Positions 1 to 7,539 are shown, counted from the first letter of the stretch. The stretch is 8,662 nucleotides of DNA from Gemmatimonadota bacterium (GCA_030618065.1 JAUXEE010000057.1:1-8662); one strand, 5' to 3'. Program-made: numbers and translations. Notes: generated by a model from the letters alone, not told the origin.

Positions 1-677
1 CGACGGCATCGGGGGGGGTCTCCATCACCCAGGTCCTGAACCTGCTGGCAATCGAGGTGGGGGGTGGATTCATCTTCGGAGGAATCATGGGGTGGGTGGT
101 CTTTCGGATGCTGCGGTCGGTGGATGCTTACCAGGTGGAAATTCTCCTGACCCTCGCCCTCGTGACGGGTGGGTATGCCCTGGCCCAAGCTCTTCACGTC
201 TCCGGGCCCCTGGCCATGGTTGTGGCGGGTCTCCTCATCGGAAATCGGGGTCGGGCCCTGGCCATGTCGGAGAACACGATCCAACACCTGGATTCCTTCT
301 GGGAGCTCTCCGACGAGTTCCTGAACTCGGTCCTCTTTGTCATGATCGGCATCGAGGTCCTCATCCTCGACCTGGCTCCTGGCTTTCTCGTGGCGGGGCT
401 GGTGGCGATTCCCATGGTCCTGGCGGCCCGCTTCATCAGCGTCGGTGTGCCGGTTCAACTCCTGAAGGGTTTTCGAGTCTTCAGCCCCCACGCTATCAAG
501 ATCCTCACCTGGTCTGGCTTGCGCGGGGGTATTTCGGTGGCCCTGGCCCTGTCCCTTCCACCGGGGGAGATTCGTGATCTTCTGGTGGCCGTGACCTATG
601 TGGTGGTGACCTTCTCCATCGTCGTCCAGGGCCTGACGGTAGGGCGGGTGGCCCAGAAGCTGGCGGGAGAGCCGTAG
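1..677 (+). CDS. CPA1-type cation:proton antiporter, C-terminal part (5' end outside window)
   Basis: This is an integral inner-membrane exchanger that would swap Na+ or K+ for H+; the ion cannot be told from this fragment. The frame is open from base 3 to the TAG at 675-677, giving 224 residues. A GTG at 57 exists, but it lies inside the protein, so the gene is truncated by the window rather than starting there. The fragment holds several hydrophobic spans. It has two CPA1 (NhaP/NHE) hallmarks: the segment FWELSDEFLNSVLFVMIGIE, which resembles the family 'FWE..E.LLN..LF.LIGL' helix, and WSGLRGGISVALALSLP, which resembles the conserved 'W.GLRG..S.ALALSLP' helix with its arginine. CPA1 proteins usually have 400-550 residues, so about half is missing. 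No large C-terminal cytoplasmic regulatory domain follows, because the protein ends about 15 residues after the last hydrophobic span. The family call is firm; the substrate is open. Confidence 0.9.
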   Translation, partial: TASGGVSITQVLNLLAIEVGGGFIFGGIMGWVVFRMLRSVDAYQVEILLTLALVTGGYALAQALHVSGPLAMVVAGLLIGNRGRALAMSENTIQHLDSFWELSDEFLNSVLFVMIGIEVLILDLAPGFLVAGLVAIPMVLAARFISVGVPVQLLKGFRVFSPHAIKILTWSGLRGGISVALALSLPPGEIRDLLVAVTYVVVTFSIVVQGLTVGRVAQKLAGEP

Positions 678-728
678 GAGGACCCCAGGGGAAACCCCAG
701 GAGAACGCTAGGAGAACCCCAGGACCCC
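676..728. repeat. Degenerate tandem repeat, unit about 11 bp (AGGAGAACCCC)
   Basis: Five back-to-back copies can be read: AGGAGGACCCC (676-686), AGGGGAAACCCC (687-698), AGGAGAACGCT (699-709), AGGAGAACCCC (710-720) and a shortened AGGACCCC (721-728). The first copy overlaps the antiporter stop codon. The copies differ by substitutions and one-base length changes, which is what slippage followed by drift would leave. No function is evident. The GGGG/CCCC blocks could form short hairpins, but there is no T-tract, so I do not call a terminator. Confidence 0.7.
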
Positions 729-853
729 TTGCCCCGTCGGCGGTCCATATCTACCGTGCCCGCTTGCCGAGGGTGGAAGCGTGCAGGCGAGCCCCCGAGG
801 AGGGACCTGGAGAATCCACAAGTCACAGCGAACAGGGCTGAGGAATCGAGTCA

Positions 854-1246
854 ATGATCATTCGACGATATGGTAATCGTTTTCACTCCGTTTCTTTGAA
901 TTTTGACCCGGCTGCCATGACGGAGGTGGGATTTCGTCGTGACGGAAGCCAGGAGTGGGATGCCGAGGAATTTCTCGCCGGACACGAGATGATCCGTGAG
1001 GAAGAGATCATGGCGGAGGCGAGCGACGCTGTTCAGGAGGCGGCGGAGCGGGTGATGCTGGCCGACCTCGAACAGAAGGTCAACGATGTGCTGGCCACGT
1101 TGGACGAAGGCCAATTCCTCAGCGTCGAGAGCAAGATGGGGGTGGACCACCCCCGGACCCGATACCACCGTCCGACGACAGGTGACCGGGAGTTCACGTA
1201 CACGCTGGACAAACCTCTCAGGATCGGCGTCTGGGCCAAGAAGTAA
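854..1246 (+). CDS. Conserved-looking hypothetical protein, 130 aa, cytoplasmic
   Basis: I cannot assign a function. The start is the ATG at 854, preceded by a purine-rich GAGGAA (840-845) at workable spacing. The protein has no signal peptide and no hydrophobic span, so it should be cytoplasmic. Residues 1-35 are basic and mixed, opening with MIIRRYGNRFHSV. Residues about 38-85 are strongly acidic and should form one or two long amphipathic helices, possibly a coiled coil. Residues 95-130 are basic and beta-like, ending in the short stretch LRIGVWAKK. There are no cysteine or histidine clusters and no nucleotide-binding motif. I have an impression that similar short proteins occur in Gemmatimonadota, but this is memory only. 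It sits 176 bp after the antiporter and 35 bp before the barrel gene, so co-transcription with the latter is possible. Codon pattern and reading-frame length support a real gene. Confidence 0.75.
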   Translation: MIIRRYGNRFHSVSLNFDPAAMTEVGFRRDGSQEWDAEEFLAGHEMIREEEIMAEASDAVQEAAERVMLADLEQKVNDVLATLDEGQFLSVESKMGVDHPRTRYHRPTTGDREFTYTLDKPLRIGVWAKK

Positions 1247-1281
1247 GACTCACCGAATCCCGGTTCATCCACCTTCGTTTC

Positions 1282-2223
1282 ATGATGATAACGGAACTCA
1301 TGATCAGCCGGCTCGGCTCCGGTCGTCGCAGGGTGGCGTTCATTCTCTCGTGTCTCTTCGGCTCCCTGTCGACGACGGCGCATGCGCAGGAGTTGGTTCC
1401 TGCCGCCTACACGCCGGCTCCGGTGGGCATCAATCTGGTTGTGCTCACGGGCGGTTACTCCAAAGGCGAGGTATCCTTCGATCCGTCGCTCCCGGTGGAG
1501 GACGCCAGCGCCCGCATCCACGCCTGGTCGGTCGGTTATGGACGTACCTTCGGGTTCTTCGGTCGGGCCGCCAACGTCACCGTCATCGCCCCCTACGTAG
1601 TGGGCGACCTCGAGGGTGTCTACATCGGTGAGCAGACCTCCGTGGAACGATCGGGCCCCGCCGACGCCGTACTACGTTTCGGCGTCAACTTCTTGGGCGT
1701 TCCGGCGATGGACCGTGAGGCATTCGGCGGCTACCGGCCCCGCACCCTCCTCGGCGCAAGTCTCCTCGTCAGGGCTCCGACGGGGGAGTACGACCCGTCC
1801 AAGCTCATCAACATCGGTGCCAATCGCTGGGGGTTCAAACCGGAGGTTGGGGTGGTCCATGTGGTGGGGAAATGGGCGTTCGACGCTTACCTCGGCGGCT
1901 GGTTTTTCACCGATAACTCGGACTTCTACGGGGGCCGGACACGAAACCAGGCCCCCATCCTGTCTACCCAGGCCCACGTTCGCTATTTCGTCAGCCGTGA
2001 GCTCTGGGCAGCCCTAGACGGCAATTTCTGGTACGGTGGAAGAACCAAGGTCGAGGGAGTGGCCAACGACGACCTGCAGCGCAACTCCCGGGTCGGTCTG
2101 ACGGTCGCCTGGCGGGTTGCCCCCAAGCACGGACTCCGGCTCGCTGCCAGCCGCGGCGCGTTCACCCGCATTGGCGGCGACTTTACGTCCATTGGCGTGT
2201 CGTACAGCTACACCTGGATGTGA
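1282..2223 (+). CDS. Outer-membrane beta-barrel, MetA-pathway phenol-degradation 'transporter' family
   Basis: This is a 313-residue exported protein expected to form an outer-membrane barrel or channel. A signal peptide is visible: basic residues around 10-17 (GSGRRR), a hydrophobic core to about 30, and a likely cleavage at AHA|QE after residue 35. The mature part has alternating hydrophobic and polar residues with many Gly, Tyr, Phe and Trp. It matches my recollection of the family annotated 'transporter' or 'MetA-pathway of phenol degradation' (PF13557) at several segments: VGINLVVLTGGYSKGEV, GYGRTFGFFGRAANV, YRPRTLLGASLLVRAPTGEY, LINIGANRWGFKPEVGV and WFFTDN.DFYGGRTR. The protein ends in YSYTWM, so it lacks the usual terminal Phe. 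The start is uncertain. ATG at 1282, 1285 and 1300 are in frame. The 1300 start gives a shorter signal n-region and has GGAA four bases upstream; 1282 has no clear Shine-Dalgarno. The substrate is unknown, since the family name comes from a few aromatic-degradation clusters. Confidence 0.85.
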   Translation: MMITELMISRLGSGRRRVAFILSCLFGSLSTTAHAQELVPAAYTPAPVGINLVVLTGGYSKGEVSFDPSLPVEDASARIHAWSVGYGRTFGFFGRAANVTVIAPYVVGDLEGVYIGEQTSVERSGPADAVLRFGVNFLGVPAMDREAFGGYRPRTLLGASLLVRAPTGEYDPSKLINIGANRWGFKPEVGVVHVVGKWAFDAYLGGWFFTDNSDFYGGRTRNQAPILSTQAHVRYFVSRELWAALDGNFWYGGRTKVEGVANDDLQRNSRVGLTVAWRVAPKHGLRLAASRGAFTRIGGDFTSIGVSYSYTWM

Positions 2224-2276
2224 AGACGCCGGAGAAGTAGGTCTACCATGTCCAGGTGAATGGAGGGAAAGGGAGG

Positions 2277-2306
2277 TTGGCGAAGAGCCGGTTCCGGGTC
2301 TACAAT
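2277..2306 (+). promoter_or_regulatory. Candidate sigma70-type promoter for the 2348 gene
   Basis: TTGGCG (2277-2282, four of six matches to TTGACA) is followed 18 bp later by TACAAT (2301-2306, five of six matches to TATAAT). Transcription would begin near 2313, leaving a leader of about 35 nt before the ATG at 2348. It lies in the 124-bp gap after the preceding barrel gene, where a promoter for the downstream barrel, PLD-like protein and aldolase would be expected. It was found by eye and has not been tested. Confidence 0.4.
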
Positions 2307-2347
2307 TAGGCAGTCTCCCGCTTTTTCGTCCTAATCGAAGAGGTGTC

Positions 2348-3316
2348 ATGCATCCTAGGATCAGCACTCTGTTTGCTGTGGTAGCCATTCTTGCTTGTTA
2401 CCTGGTACCCGCCCCGGCCTCGGGGCAGAACCATGACCCCGCGGCGGCCCGGACGCTGAACGGGCACATTTTCATACCCTCCAGTCAGATCGACGACCCC
2501 TTTATCACTACCCTTGTCCGGACACAGACCGGCGGAGGCTTCGCCACCAAGGTCACTCGGGACATCGAAAACGAGGTTGTCGACTCCCTCATCGATGCCC
2601 TGGTGGGAGATCTGGCATTCATGGGGCTGGAGTTTGAATTTCAGTACGCCGCCACGGATTGGCTGGCCCTGAGTGCTTCAGCCTCTGGCGCAGCCCGAAT
2701 CGGGACGGGTGCCCAATCCGTCCTGGCCCAGGGTGTCACCTCCATGTTCGGGTTCAAGTTGAGGGTTGCTGCTCGAGTTCTTCAGACGGAGAAGTGGATT
2801 CTCTCCACGACCGCTCGGTTTCAGCCCTCCACCCAGTACAGGTTGGACGTGTTGACCTTCGCGAAACGCGTCATAGAGGAGAGACGAATCGCTGAGGACA
2901 ACTCTCTGGTCCTGAAATCCCATGGAATCGGGGCTGCTGGCGGAATTCGGGGCGCATACGCTCCGAAGAGCTGGCTTGGGTTCGTCTTTGGCGGAGAGCT
3001 TGGGTACGCCGATACCTTCAGCGATGAAGGCAGGGGCGACTTGGCCTCCGAGATCGGAGTGTTGGCCAGCTTCGACCTCAATCCCCTTCGTGGCCTCCCC
3101 GTTGGCCTTCTGGCTTCCGTGAAATTCGACAGCTTCGTAGTGGACAACAGTGATATCACGAAAAAGGTTACGACCTTGGGTTGGGGAGTCGCCTACACGG
3201 GCCGTGAGGATTTTTCTCTGAGCCTGGAAACGTCCCACTTGATCGTTCCGTTGATTCACTCCGATCATACCATCAACGCCACCATGATCGGGTTCAATCT
3301 CAAATATTTCTTCTGA
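2348..3316 (+). CDS. Exported barrel-like outer-membrane protein of unknown family
   Basis: This is a 322-residue protein. The ATG at 2348 is chosen because a good Shine-Dalgarno (GAGGTG, 2340-2345) precedes it and a clean signal peptide follows: MHPR, then a hydrophobic core (LFAVVAILACYLV), then a likely cleavage near PASGQ|N around residue 27. The frame stays open upstream to 2117, but that stretch overlaps the previous gene and has no signal-like sequence. The mature protein is rich in alternating strands, for example LGLVFGG-type segments, VTTLGWGVAYTG and FSLSLETSHLIV. It ends TMIGFNLKYFF with a C-terminal Phe, the classic signal recognised by the BAM barrel-assembly machinery. A helical, acidic insert lies around residues 72-92 (DIENEVVDSLIDALVGDL). 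I recognise no named family; a barrel of about 10-14 strands is an inference. Its TGA overlaps an ATG at 3316 (TGATG), so it is probably translationally or at least transcriptionally linked to the next gene. Confidence 0.75.
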   Translation: MHPRISTLFAVVAILACYLVPAPASGQNHDPAAARTLNGHIFIPSSQIDDPFITTLVRTQTGGGFATKVTRDIENEVVDSLIDALVGDLAFMGLEFEFQYAATDWLALSASASGAARIGTGAQSVLAQGVTSMFGFKLRVAARVLQTEKWILSTTARFQPSTQYRLDVLTFAKRVIEERRIAEDNSLVLKSHGIGAAGGIRGAYAPKSWLGFVFGGELGYADTFSDEGRGDLASEIGVLASFDLNPLRGLPVGLLASVKFDSFVVDNSDITKKVTTLGWGVAYTGREDFSLSLETSHLIVPLIHSDHTINATMIGFNLKYFF

Positions 3317-3378
3317 TGGCGTGCGACAGGGCCAGATGTGGCTTTGCCCCTTCATTTCTTTCCAGGACCCTTCTGACC

Positions 3379-6300
3379 ATGGTTATTCGATCCCGTTTTT
3401 TCGTCGCCGTCGCTTTGCTTTTTCATTCCCTCGGGGCGTCCACCATCCAGCCTGCCTCTGGACAGGACGTCCCTCCACCCAACAGGGGGGGGTTCACCAC
3501 TTCCATGGGTATCCCTTCTACCGTGAGATGGTCCATGGGGGCTTCCATGGGCGTTCACCGCCGGGACGGAAATGAGGCGGCCTTCTACCTCACCGGGGGC
3601 ATGTACCGGGATCTCCTGAACCCGGCCATAGCCGCATTCGGGTTGAGCATCGAAGCCTATGGCGGGCGACGGGGACAATTCGACGACTTCTCGGAAGGGT
3701 GGGACGGAGGGGGACGCATCGGGATCTCCAGCCCCGTGGCGCGCTTTTCTCTGGGGGCCGATTTCAACCTGAAGGACCAAGAGACAGACTTCTTCCTGTC
3801 CATCATCCACCCTCTTCGCCGGGGTGGCTTCCTGGTGGATGGCGGGTCCCTCCGGATCGACTACCTCCCCGGGCGAAATCACACCACCGCCTTTGGATTC
3901 ACCATGCCTGTGGGCCAGCGATTTGCAGGAAAGACGCGACCCCGGGCTGACTTTGCTGTGCTCTCCCGGCCTCGGATTCCGCCACGGTCCTATACACCCA
4001 CCGCAGCCATCTCCTCCCTTCTCGACTCCACCCGTGGGATGAGCCACTGGATCACCCGTCTCACGGTTCCCTTCGTGGCCCACTATGACGGGGACTGGGA
4101 GGTCGGAGAGGCCTCCTTCGTAGCGGAGATGGAGGAGATTCGAGCGCATCTCGACTCAGGTGTGGGCCCGGGGGCCTCGGGGATTTTCACTCCGGAGGCA
4201 GAGGTAAGAGGCTATCACCGGGAAATGGAGCGGGCTTTCTCCATGGCGGTTTCGGACCGGGATCTTCCCTTCGGTACTTCGACCGCCCTGGGGATTCGTG
4301 TGTGGGATAAGGCCCGGGCCATCATCCTCGAACACGTTCTCCTTCCCTATAACGCTCTTCTTGGCCGAAAGAAAAAGAACGACTCCACCCAAGGGTTCTC
4401 GGCCCGAGCCTCGGCGGCTTTTTTCGAGTGGCTTTCCACCGAAACGCCTGTTGAGAAAGACCGGCTCAGGGCCGTGATTTGGGCCTTCTCAGAGGTTTTG
4501 GTCACCGTCGAAGACGTTCGGGCCGTCAGTGAGGAGAAGTGGGGGGACTCACGCTTTGTCTTCCTTCCCTATCAGCTGGTGCTCAAACCGGAGGAGCACG
4601 ACTCCCAAGCCGAACTGGACGCCCTGGTGGAACGAGCGGTCCGAGAGGAGTTCCAGGACGGAAACCAGGTCTTCTATGTGGAGAACGAGCAGTTCCAGGT
4701 GGAGTTCGCACGGATGGTGGCGGAGGCTGAGGACTACAGCGTCCTCTGGATCCATGACGTCCGGGGGCTGGACGGTACCGGCCAGCCTGACGAGGTCGCG
4801 TATCGACAGGTGGTCAACGTCTATCTTCCAGCCCTGATCGATGCAGTCAAGAAGTACGACCGAACGGGGAAGATTCCCCAGCACTTCATTCTCCTGGATC
4901 AGTGGTTTTTCCAGGCGAACAAGGGGCGCCTCTGGCTTGACCTCCTGGAGGATCCTCTCAACCACCAGATCGACTTACCAGGGGAGTACCGGAACTGGGC
5001 CCGAAATATCGCCGATATTCAGTCGGAGCTCCGTTCGGCCGTGGCGAACTCAGAGCTTCTCCAGGCTCAATCCCTGTATTTCCCGCTGGGTTGGATCGAG
5101 AACCTGGTGAAGGTGCATGTGAACATCACCAACCCTGCGGATGTGACCTTCTGGACCGATGAACTCCTGCCTCTGATCGGGCTTCCGGACATGATCGCCC
5201 GGGACCATAGGAAGATCGCCTTCTTCGACGTCTCCGAGGACGATCCTTATAAGGGCCGGGCCATGTACACGGGGATGGGGATTGGGGAGCACTACGTGGG
5301 TGCCGGATGGGAAGATCGGGCCCTGATGGTTCGGGGTCCCGGGATCCTCGGGCTCAAATACGCCGCCCGTCAGTTGCTTCTGAACCAGGGCTTCAGCGAG
5401 GAGGAAATCCCCTTTGAGCTCAAGCCCAGGCCCCTCGCGGAAGATTACCAGTCTGCCATCGAGAGGGAAGTCACTGCGGGCCGGGCTCGGGCCCGGGCCC
5501 TGGGAGTCCATAACCAAACCGGGTATGATCCCAAATATGTGAACGTCCTCAAGGCCACCCTCTATACCCTCATGCCTTCGGGCTCCGTTATCAAAGCTCC
5601 GGACTCCCTCTGGAACAACCCGTTATGGGGATCCATGATGTTGGGGAACGCCCTTCGGGGCGGCCGATCCCTTATCATCGCCCCGGCCATTGCCCACGCT
5701 CCCAGCGATGGCTTCCCCCAGATGTCCAGGGCCCAGGAGCTACTCGGGAGGTTGGTTATCGCCGGCGCCCTCTTCGAGGAGTACCTGGACCGGAGCGGCG
5801 GCATGATGAAGGTGGGGCTCTACAACTTCTCGGCCGACGCCGGGAACGTCCCGGCGAAGCTTCATGCCCTACTGGCTACCCTGGAAGACACCCCGTGGCT
5901 ACGGGAGCTGTACGGGTTCTCTCCGTCTACTCTCCAGGCTCTTGGAGGGTTGGCCGATGACCTGGAGGCCGAAGGATTCAGCCGGAGATACTTCATCGAC
6001 CAGGAGCCTGTGGCGCCGAAGCTCCACCTGAAGGCTCACATGTATGTTACGCCTGAGGCCTGGGACGGGCTCATGGGCGGTCCGGAGATGGGGACCTTCC
6101 TGACCACGTTCTATGGGGAGTTGGCCCGGCAGAACCTGAACCTGGCCGAGGGGAGGATCGAGGAGGCCGATATGGAGGCCTTCACCAACGCCCTTATTCC
6201 CGCAGGCGAGGATCTGGTCGAGGCCCATCTTTCGGAGCTCAGTGCGAGGGAGGAGAAGCGAGGGGCTCTCTTCTTTATGGTGGGATCCCACAACCAGAAT

Positions 6301-6495
6301 CATCGCAGCTTCATCATGGATGGGGAGGTGGCTTTCGTAGTCTCCTCCTGGGCTGCTCTTCACGGGTTGCCGGACTTCATCGTTTTGGCAGGGCTCTCGG
6401 TCTGGGTGGAGAGTCTCGAAGAGCTGGAGGAGTTGTTCCCCCGCTACGAGGGGATCCAACGTCGTCTGAGCCGATGGATAAGGATCGTGGTGTAG
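3379..6495 (+). CDS. Large exported phospholipase D-superfamily protein with beta-rich N-terminal region
   Basis: This 1,038-residue protein is expected to act on phosphodiester bonds, most likely phospholipid head groups, outside the cytoplasm. Numbering is from the ATG at 3379, chosen because it begins a standard signal peptide (MVIRSR, hydrophobic core, cleavage near ASG|QD at 28). An in-frame ATG at 3316 overlaps the upstream stop, would add 21 residues, and has no Shine-Dalgarno. Residues about 47-185 are strand-rich, Gly- and aromatic-rich and look like a small barrel. Residues about 200-430 are largely helical. The PLD core follows: HRKIAFFD at 610-617 is an exact HxKx4D, followed by YTGMGIGEHYVGAGWEDRAL and a GPG, as in 'VGG.N....Y...W.D....GP' of the superfamily. 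The second half has LHLK (His883, Lys885) and GSHNQNHRSFIMDGE (969-983), equivalent to GS.N...RS, but Val890 stands where Asp is expected. Typical bacterial PLD or cardiolipin synthase proteins are near 500 residues, so this one is about double. Lipid specificity, and whether it is a hydrolase or a transferase, cannot be read. Confidence 0.8.
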   Translation: MVIRSRFFVAVALLFHSLGASTIQPASGQDVPPPNRGGFTTSMGIPSTVRWSMGASMGVHRRDGNEAAFYLTGGMYRDLLNPAIAAFGLSIEAYGGRRGQFDDFSEGWDGGGRIGISSPVARFSLGADFNLKDQETDFFLSIIHPLRRGGFLVDGGSLRIDYLPGRNHTTAFGFTMPVGQRFAGKTRPRADFAVLSRPRIPPRSYTPTAAISSLLDSTRGMSHWITRLTVPFVAHYDGDWEVGEASFVAEMEEIRAHLDSGVGPGASGIFTPEAEVRGYHREMERAFSMAVSDRDLPFGTSTALGIRVWDKARAIILEHVLLPYNALLGRKKKNDSTQGFSARASAAFFEWLSTETPVEKDRLRAVIWAFSEVLVTVEDVRAVSEEKWGDSRFVFLPYQLVLKPEEHDSQAELDALVERAVREEFQDGNQVFYVENEQFQVEFARMVAEAEDYSVLWIHDVRGLDGTGQPDEVAYRQVVNVYLPALIDAVKKYDRTGKIPQHFILLDQWFFQANKGRLWLDLLEDPLNHQIDLPGEYRNWARNIADIQSELRSAVANSELLQAQSLYFPLGWIENLVKVHVNITNPADVTFWTDELLPLIGLPDMIARDHRKIAFFDVSEDDPYKGRAMYTGMGIGEHYVGAGWEDRALMVRGPGILGLKYAARQLLLNQGFSEEEIPFELKPRPLAEDYQSAIEREVTAGRARARALGVHNQTGYDPKYVNVLKATLYTLMPSGSVIKAPDSLWNNPLWGSMMLGNALRGGRSLIIAPAIAHAPSDGFPQMSRAQELLGRLVIAGALFEEYLDRSGGMMKVGLYNFSADAGNVPAKLHALLATLEDTPWLRELYGFSPSTLQALGGLADDLEAEGFSRRYFIDQEPVAPKLHLKAHMYVTPEAWDGLMGGPEMGTFLTTFYGELARQNLNLAEGRIEEADMEAFTNALIPAGEDLVEAHLSELSAREEKRGALFFMVGSHNQNHRSFIMDGEVAFVVSSWAALHGLPDFIVLAGLSVWVESLEELEELFPRYEGIQRRLSRWIRIVV

Positions 6496-6498
6496 AGG

Positions 6499-7539
6499 AT
6501 GCCCCAAGTGATCAACCTTCGAAGTGATACGGTCTCCCAACCGACCGACGCCATGCGCAGAGCCATGGCCGAGGCCGAGGTGGGAGACGACTACTACCGG
6601 CAGGACCCCACCGTCATAGCCATCGAGGAAAAGGCGGCGGAGCTGTTTGGAAAAGAAGCGGCCATGTTCGTGTTCAGCGCCACCATGGCCAACGTGGTGT
6701 CGGTCCTTTCCCAGACGAAGCGGGGACAATCCGTCATTCTCGAGGCCTCGTCCCACATCTACAACAACGAGGCCGGGTTCCTGGCGGCTTTCGGTGGACT
6801 CACTCCCAGGACAGTCGAGGGAGATCGGGGCCGAATGAGCCCGGCCCAGGTCGAAGCCGCCGTCTTCCCGCCTGCCGTCCTTCACCCCCAGACAAGCCTC
6901 CTCTGTCTTGAGAACACCCACAATTTTGCTGGTGGCGCTTGTTTGTCCGTTGAGCAAACAAAAGCTCTGGCTGACACCGCCTCCTTCCTCGGGCTGAAGA
7001 TTCATCTGGACGGAGCCAGGATCTTCAACTCGGCGGTGGCCCAGGGTGTGTCGGTCAAGGAGCTGACGGCGGATGTGGATAGCGTCACGGTCTGTTTGAC
7101 GAAGGGGTTGGGGTGCCCCGTAGGGGCGCTGGTCGTGGGAAGGGAAGTCTTCGTGGCCGACGCCCGACGTTGGCGGCAGGCGGTCGGCGGGGGCATGCGG
7201 CAGGCCGGTGTCATCGCCGCAGCTGGGATCGTGGCTCTGGAGACCATGGTGGATCGGTTGGCCGAGGATCATGCCAACGCCCGGCGTTTGGCCGCTCTAC
7301 TGGCTGAGGCCGGGTTGATCTTGGACTTCCCACCCGATGAAGTCGAGACCAACATCGTGTTCGCCGAGATTCCCGTGGAGCTGATGGATGCGGAGGAGTT
7401 CGTCACGAGGCTGGCGGCGGAGGGCGTCAGGGTGAACCCGCCCAGGGACCGCCGGATCCGACTCATTACCCACCATAACGTCAGCGCCGACGACATCGAG
7501 GCCGCCGGCGCTGTGGTGAGGAGGGTGTTGGGGCGCTGA
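6499..7539 (+). CDS. ltaE: Low-specificity L-threonine aldolase (PLP-dependent)
   Basis: This cytoplasmic enzyme cleaves L-threonine or L-allo-threonine to glycine and acetaldehyde, feeding glycine and one-carbon metabolism. Its 346 residues match the usual family length. Signature segments in order are INLRSDTV (5-12), VGDDYYRQDPT (28-38), SSHIY with His86 (expected to stack on the PLP ring), CLENTHNFAGG (136-146), HLDGARIFNS with Asp171 and Arg174 (cofactor contacts), and CLTKGLGCPVGAL with Lys202 as the expected Schiff-base lysine. It is a fold-type I aminotransferase-like protein, probably a tetramer. The ATG at 6499 is right because INLRSDTV sits at the N-terminus as in homologues. It lies one codon after the TAG of the PLD-like gene and in the same frame (TAG AGG ATG). 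The AGAGG directly abuts the ATG, too close for normal use, so translation probably depends on ribosomes finishing the upstream gene. No metabolic link to its neighbours is evident. Confidence 0.95.
   Translation: MPQVINLRSDTVSQPTDAMRRAMAEAEVGDDYYRQDPTVIAIEEKAAELFGKEAAMFVFSATMANVVSVLSQTKRGQSVILEASSHIYNNEAGFLAAFGGLTPRTVEGDRGRMSPAQVEAAVFPPAVLHPQTSLLCLENTHNFAGGACLSVEQTKALADTASFLGLKIHLDGARIFNSAVAQGVSVKELTADVDSVTVCLTKGLGCPVGALVVGREVFVADARRWRQAVGGGMRQAGVIAAAGIVALETMVDRLAEDHANARRLAALLAEAGLILDFPPDEVETNIVFAEIPVELMDAEEFVTRLAAEGVRVNPPRDRRIRLITHHNVSADDIEAAGAVVRRVLGR

Noticed and set aside
92..577. A 161-codon + strand frame inside the antiporter
   Set aside because: It is an overlapping shadow of a clear CPA1 membrane protein; its Pro/Gly/Arg-rich product resembles nothing.
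762..792. Stem GCTTGCC/GGCGAGC (one G-U pair, 17-nt loop) after the antiporter, considered as a terminator or small RNA
   Set aside because: There is no following T-tract and the loop is long; stems of this size arise by chance in GC-rich DNA.
2117..2347. A 77-residue N-terminal extension of the second barrel protein
   Set aside because: It would overlap the previous gene, lacks a signal-like sequence and would bury a good signal peptide. The ATG at 2348 has a proper Shine-Dalgarno.
3352..4149. A 265-codon open frame on the - strand opposite the N-terminus of the PLD-like gene
   Set aside because: The + strand frame has a signal peptide and structured protein; the - strand product has no recognisable features and no start signal.
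5489..5500. Perfect 12-bp palindrome GGGCCCGGGCCC
   Set aside because: It lies inside the coding sequence at an Ala/Arg-rich stretch and is explained by GC-rich codon choice.
5899..7272. A long open frame on the - strand (about 457 codons) across the PLD-like gene and ltaE
   Set aside because: It is antisense to two genes with recognisable motifs. Its translation is low-complexity and rich in His, Gly, Pro and Arg with no family signature, as expected for a shadow frame in GC-rich DNA.
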